Below are positions 4,597 through 7,091 of a stretch of DNA of 7,091 nt, piece by piece; positions within the stretch are counted from its first letter, which is position 1; every line of letters begins with the position of its first letter. The position numbers were made by a program, and so were the translations under genes. This DNA comes from an uncultured Oscillospiraceae bacterium (GTDB lineage Bacteria; Bacillota; Clostridia; Oscillospirales; Acutalibacteraceae), in the NCBI GenBank assembly GCA_900554535.1, contig USIA01000101.1, positions 1 through 7,091 of the forward strand, written 5' to 3'. The notes under the pieces were generated by a model, which saw nothing but the letters and a program-made list of their open reading frames with translations, was not told where the DNA came from and made no database searches.

Positions 4597-5552
4597 ATTG
4601 TCAGCTCCTTTTTTGCTCCACCGGCTTTGCATTGTTTTCCATAAGCGTCAGCAGCCTCCACGAACGCGCGCGCCAGTTCTGGTTTTCCGGGGAAATACAG
4701 ATGGGCAAAGCTGGCAAAAAGAGTATCCCGCGCAAAGCCGCAGGCCCACATGCGGCCATCCGGCTTTGTGACAATGCAATCCGACCCACGCCTGTCGCTA
4801 TCCCAGTAATGGAAGCAGTGGACGCGCAAAGAATCGCCACGCGCCAGCAGAAAGGAATCCTTCTGCGGTACAAGTTCCGCATAGCCAAAACGCCGCAGCC
4901 CCTTACGCGCACTCCCGCCCGGCAGAACGCCCGCCATCGGAAAAGAAGAGCCCGCCTCGTCTTGCAACGACGCAAGCAGGTACAAATACCCGCCGCATTC
5001 TGCAAGCGTCGGCATCCCGCCCTGCACTGCTCTTTGCACGGCTGTGCGCATGGCAATGTTCTGTGACAGAGGCGCGGCAAACAGTTCTGGCCACCCGCCC
5101 CCCAGATAAAGTCCGCTGCAGCCGGACGGCAGCGCTGCATCCCGCAGCGGGCTAAATGGACACAGCTGCGCGCCGCTGCGTTCCAACAGTGACAGATTTT
5201 CCGCATAGTAAAAGCAAAACGCCTCGTCGCGTGCCACGGCAATCCGTGCGCCAGCCATCATGCGGGCCGGATTGGGCAGCTCCGGCGCATCAAGCGGCGG
5301 CGCACTATCCGCCAAACAAAGCAGCAGGGCAAGGTCCACCGTCTGCGCACACTGGCGCCCCAAATCGTCGAGCGTTTCGCACATGCCCGCCCGTTCCTGC
5401 GGCGGCACCAAGCCCAAAACGGGGCCTTGGACATGGGCGGATGGCGGCTTTGAAAGGTGTTTTCCGGCATGGGAGGCAGATACCCGGCCACCGGCAGTCC
5501 GGTTTCTGCCGTCAGCATTGGCGCCAGCCGGGCATACAGTGCCTGGGAACAT
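4593..5552 (-). CDS. cbiA: Cobyrinate a,c-diamide synthase CbiA, C-terminal part (frameshifted gene)
   Basis: This frame carries the second half of CbiA. True homology begins at LGLVPPQE (about 5417); the stretch from 5552 to there is the out-of-frame shadow of the N-terminal part. It contains the end of the synthetase domain (FCFYYAENLSLLERSGA and CPFSPLRDAALP) and the type-I glutaminase domain. That domain has YLGGGWPELF, the nucleophile in LAECGGYLYL (Cys186 counted from 5552) and the late histidine in SFAHLYFPGKP. The glutaminase releases ammonia from glutamine to amidate the a and c side chains of cob(II)yrinate. It ends in TGA 4595-4593, overlapping the start of the ttcA-like gene. All key residues are intact, so the break is recent, a sequencing error, or recoded. 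Confidence 0.85.
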   Translation of the reverse strand: MFPGTVCPAGANADGRNRTAGGRVSASHAGKHLSKPPSAHVQGPVLGLVPPQERAGMCETLDDLGRQCAQTVDLALLLCLADSAPPLDAPELPNPARMMAGARIAVARDEAFCFYYAENLSLLERSGAQLCPFSPLRDAALPSGCSGLYLGGGWPELFAAPLSQNIAMRTAVQRAVQGGMPTLAECGGYLYLLASLQDEAGSSFPMAGVLPGGSARKGLRRFGYAELVPQKDSFLLARGDSLRVHCFHYWDSDRRGSDCIVTKPDGRMWACGFARDTLFASFAHLYFPGKPELARAFVEAADAYGKQCKAGGAKKELTI

Positions 5553-6007
5553 GGATTCAGCAGCAACGCCCGCACGTGGCTAGGCTTGCGAAATTGGCAG
5601 ATACCGCGCACCTGCGCGGCCAGAGAAAGCGCCGCCCCGGTCGGCTTCACGATCAGCACGACCGGCGTCTGCGTCACATCCGCCACCGCCCATGTGCTGG
5701 CCTCATCCGACATTCCCACGCCATCATAAAGGCCCATGACGCCTTCCAACACTGTGAGATCGGCTTGACGCAGCTGCGCGCCGAGCACCTGACGGACGGC
5801 ATTCTTCGAGGACAAATAAAGATCGAGATTGACGCTGGGGATTTGCAACACCGCGCGGTGGAACATGGGGTCAATAAAGTCCGGCCCGCATTTGCAGGCA
5901 GCCACAGAAAGTCCCTGCTGCCGCAACGCCCGCAGCACCGCGCAGGTGACCGTCGTCTTCCCTACTCCACTACTCATAGCCGAAAAAAGCAGCCTTGACT
6001 TACTCAT
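5258..6007 (-). CDS. cbiA: Cobyrinate a,c-diamide synthase CbiA, N-terminal part (frameshifted gene)
   Basis: ATG 6007 has GGAG 10 bases upstream and overlaps the cbiE stop by 8 bases. The ATP-binding synthetase domain is clear: SSGVGKTTV P-loop (residues 12-20), KCGPDFIDPMFH, LEGVMGLYDGVG, and GYLPPMPENTFQSRH near 5441-5486. After that the family continues with LGLV, found only in the other frame from 5417. The 23 bases between (5418-5440) leave the frame off by one. From about 5440 down to 5258 this frame is non-homologous, ending in an arginine-rich tail. Reading with one extra base would give about 471 residues, close to the usual CbiA length. CbiA amidates cobyrinate in anaerobic cobalamin synthesis, fitting cbiE and cobK upstream. 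Confidence 0.85.
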   Translation of the reverse strand: MSKSRLLFSAMSSGVGKTTVTCAVLRALRQQGLSVAACKCGPDFIDPMFHRAVLQIPSVNLDLYLSSKNAVRQVLGAQLRQADLTVLEGVMGLYDGVGMSDEASTWAVADVTQTPVVLIVKPTGAALSLAAQVRGICQFRKPSHVRALLLNPCSQALYARLAPMLTAETGLPVAGYLPPMPENTFQSRHPPMSKAPFWAWCRRRNGRACAKRSTIWGASVRRRWTLPCCFVWRIVRRRLMRRSCPIRPA

Positions 6008-6641
6008 TGGGTACCAACTCCGGGCGCTCCGTCAACAGCACGCTCAGCGGCGCAAAGGATCGATCGCACAACGTTTCGGCCTTTCCGAGCGTCAGCTTTT
6101 CTTCCGGATAAGAGAGGTTCTCCCCCACCGCGACGCGGGCATCGGGAAAACCGCCTGCGCACAGGCCGTGCAGCAATTTGTTCACGCCGCCGTCGCCACC
6201 GGTCAGGAAAAATACAGTCGGATGCGCACGCAGCTCCGCGGCCGGATCGCAGGCCACACCGTGTGCCGTAACAAGGCGCCAATCCTGCCACGGACGACCC
6301 AATGCAGCGGCAAAGCAGGCGACGGTCGGTAACCCGGCAATCGAACGGACCGAATAGCCCGCGTCCTCCAACGTGGCACGCAGACGCGTTGCGCCGCTGT
6401 AAAAGCCAACATCCCCGCTAAGTAGGATGCAGGGGCTTTGCCACAACGGGTGAGCAGTCAAAGCTGCTAATACCGGATCCGGAAGATATTCTGGAACCTG
6501 AATGCCATAGCAGGCGTCGCCGATGCTTTTCAGAAGCCGCGGCGCGCCAAACACCGCATCCGCGTGGCGCAGAGTCTTCCACCCATCTGCTGTCAGTCCG
6601 CCTGGTCCGCCCGGACCTGCGCCGATTAATGTCACCTGCAT
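6000..6641 (-). CDS. cbiE: Cobalt-precorrin-7 (C5)-methyltransferase CbiE
   Basis: The 213-residue enzyme transfers a methyl group from S-adenosylmethionine to C5 of the corrin ring in cobalamin synthesis. It shows the tetrapyrrole methylase pattern: GAGPGGPGGLT (7-17), LLSGDVGFYSG (73-83), SIAGLPTVACFAAALG (100-115) and VGENLSYPEEKL (172-183), which is typical of CbiE. Length is normal for a stand-alone CbiE. The C15-methylating, decarboxylating partner CbiT is neither fused nor next door, so it must lie elsewhere. GAGG sits 7 bases before ATG 6641. The start overlaps the end of the cobK gene by 10 bases and its stop overlaps cbiA by 8, so the three are likely one translationally coupled operon. 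Confidence 0.93.
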   Translation of the reverse strand: MQVTLIGAGPGGPGGLTADGWKTLRHADAVFGAPRLLKSIGDACYGIQVPEYLPDPVLAALTAHPLWQSPCILLSGDVGFYSGATRLRATLEDAGYSVRSIAGLPTVACFAAALGRPWQDWRLVTAHGVACDPAAELRAHPTVFFLTGGDGGVNKLLHGLCAGGFPDARVAVGENLSYPEEKLTLGKAETLCDRSFAPLSVLLTERPELVPNE

Positions 6642-7091
6642 GCTGTTTCCTCGCTTTCCCGTCGCAAAATGCGCAACACCTTTTCATAAGACAAACCGGC
6701 TTCCGACGGGCGGCGGATCACCCATAGTGCAGTCCCACACGCCGCAGCTGCCCGCTGTTTTTCCAAAAAGCCGCCCGCTGTGCCGCCATCCTTTGTGACC
6801 AAATGGGCAATGGAAAATTGGCCGATCAATGCCCGGTTCAGTTCCTCTCCGAACGGCCCCTGCATCGCGATGATGTGGCTGTGCGGAATCTGCGCCTTCT
6901 CACAAAGCCGAATGGCCGCCTGTGTGGGAAGGACTCGCACATAGAGACGCTCACGTGGCAAGGCTGCAAACGCGGACAATTCCTTACTGCCAGTCGTCAG
7001 CAGGATATTCCCCATGGTTCGGCACAAAGCTGCGGCCGCCTCTCCTGCGCTTGTACAAAGATGCGCACCCGCAGCAAGCGGCGCTGCTTGG
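6632..7091 (-). CDS. cobK: Precorrin-6A / cobalt-precorrin-6A reductase (CobK/CbiJ), partial
   Basis: The gene runs off the right edge; the frame stays open to base 7091, so the TTG at 7027 is internal and not the start. The visible part is the C-terminal half of the NADPH-dependent reductase that reduces the macrocycle of (cobalt-)precorrin-6A. Family blocks: ILLTTGSKELSAF, LYVRVLPTQAAI, IIAMQGPFGEELN, LVTKDGGTAGGFLEKQRAA and WVIRRP. These are the conserved core of CobK/CbiJ. It ends in TGA 6634-6632, inside the start of cbiE. Its product is the precursor pool for the CbiE step, so gene order follows the pathway. CbiJ and CobK cannot be told apart from this part alone; the anaerobic set around it favours the cobalt-bearing form. 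Confidence 0.9.
   Translation of the reverse strand, partial: QAAPLAAGAHLCTSAGEAAAALCRTMGNILLTTGSKELSAFAALPRERLYVRVLPTQAAIRLCEKAQIPHSHIIAMQGPFGEELNRALIGQFSIAHLVTKDGGTAGGFLEKQRAAAACGTALWVIRRPSEAGLSYEKVLRILRRESEETACR

Noticed and set aside
4066..4644. Plus-strand frames antisense to the ttcA-like gene and the cobalamin genes (also 5156-5998, 5829-6332)
   Set aside because: They are antisense shadows caused by high GC. The minus-strand products match known families throughout.
5406..5440. Programmed -1 frameshifting in cbiA
   Set aside because: The only candidate slip is at GTTTTG, which is not a good slippery heptamer, and no stimulatory structure is evident. Sequence error or mutation is simpler.
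3739..7091. Cobalamin riboswitch
   Set aside because: The operon start lies beyond the right edge, and no leader of that kind is present in the window.

Overview
The window comes from a spore-forming Firmicute. The sporulation sigma factor SigK, purine-rich Shine-Dalgarno sites and clostridial-type gene families all point that way. The fairly GC-rich coding sequence would suit an Oscillospirales/Ruminococcaceae-like Clostridium, but that placement is an inference. No species can be assigned from the sequence alone.

Main result: the sigK gene is split by a compact, apparently complete 'skin'-type (sigma-K intervening) element. The 5' part of sigK (333-962 plus a short foreign tail to the stop at 1001) encodes SigK up to Val210, in the middle of the region 4.2 recognition helix. 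The missing end, SRIEKKALESLRKYYV followed by TAA, lies 2.65 kb downstream at 3615-3665. A 6-bp direct repeat, ATGTAT, marks both junctions (958-963 and 3610-3615). Recombination between the copies removes 2,652 bp and restores a 226-residue SigK reading RSYV-SRIEKKAL across the join, as the family requires.

The element holds only three genes: a convergent PadR-like regulator (1019-1378, minus), a 50-residue ORF with a very strong ribosome binding site (1791-1943, plus), and a 525-residue large serine recombinase (1968-3545, plus). A 412-bp AT-rich stretch (1379-1790) carries a sigma-A-like promoter for the regulator and a sigma-E-like promoter for the recombinase pair. The sigK promoter itself has a perfect CATACAAT -10 box. 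The likely logic is that mother-cell sigma factors switch on both sigK' and the recombinase, the element is excised, and SigK becomes complete. SigK also keeps a hydrophobic pro-sequence, so a second, proteolytic lock is probable.

Left edge (1-332): the start of a minus-strand gene for an exported or membrane-anchored protein, and a divergent intergenic region with promoters on both strands. Right part (3677-7091): a bidirectional terminator shared by sigK and a minus-strand operon. That operon reads right to left: cobK/cbiJ (partial), cbiE, cbiA and a TtcA-like tRNA thiolation enzyme, all tightly overlapping. The first three belong to anaerobic cobalamin (corrin ring) synthesis. cbiA carries a frameshift near 5418-5440 that splits it into two reading frames.
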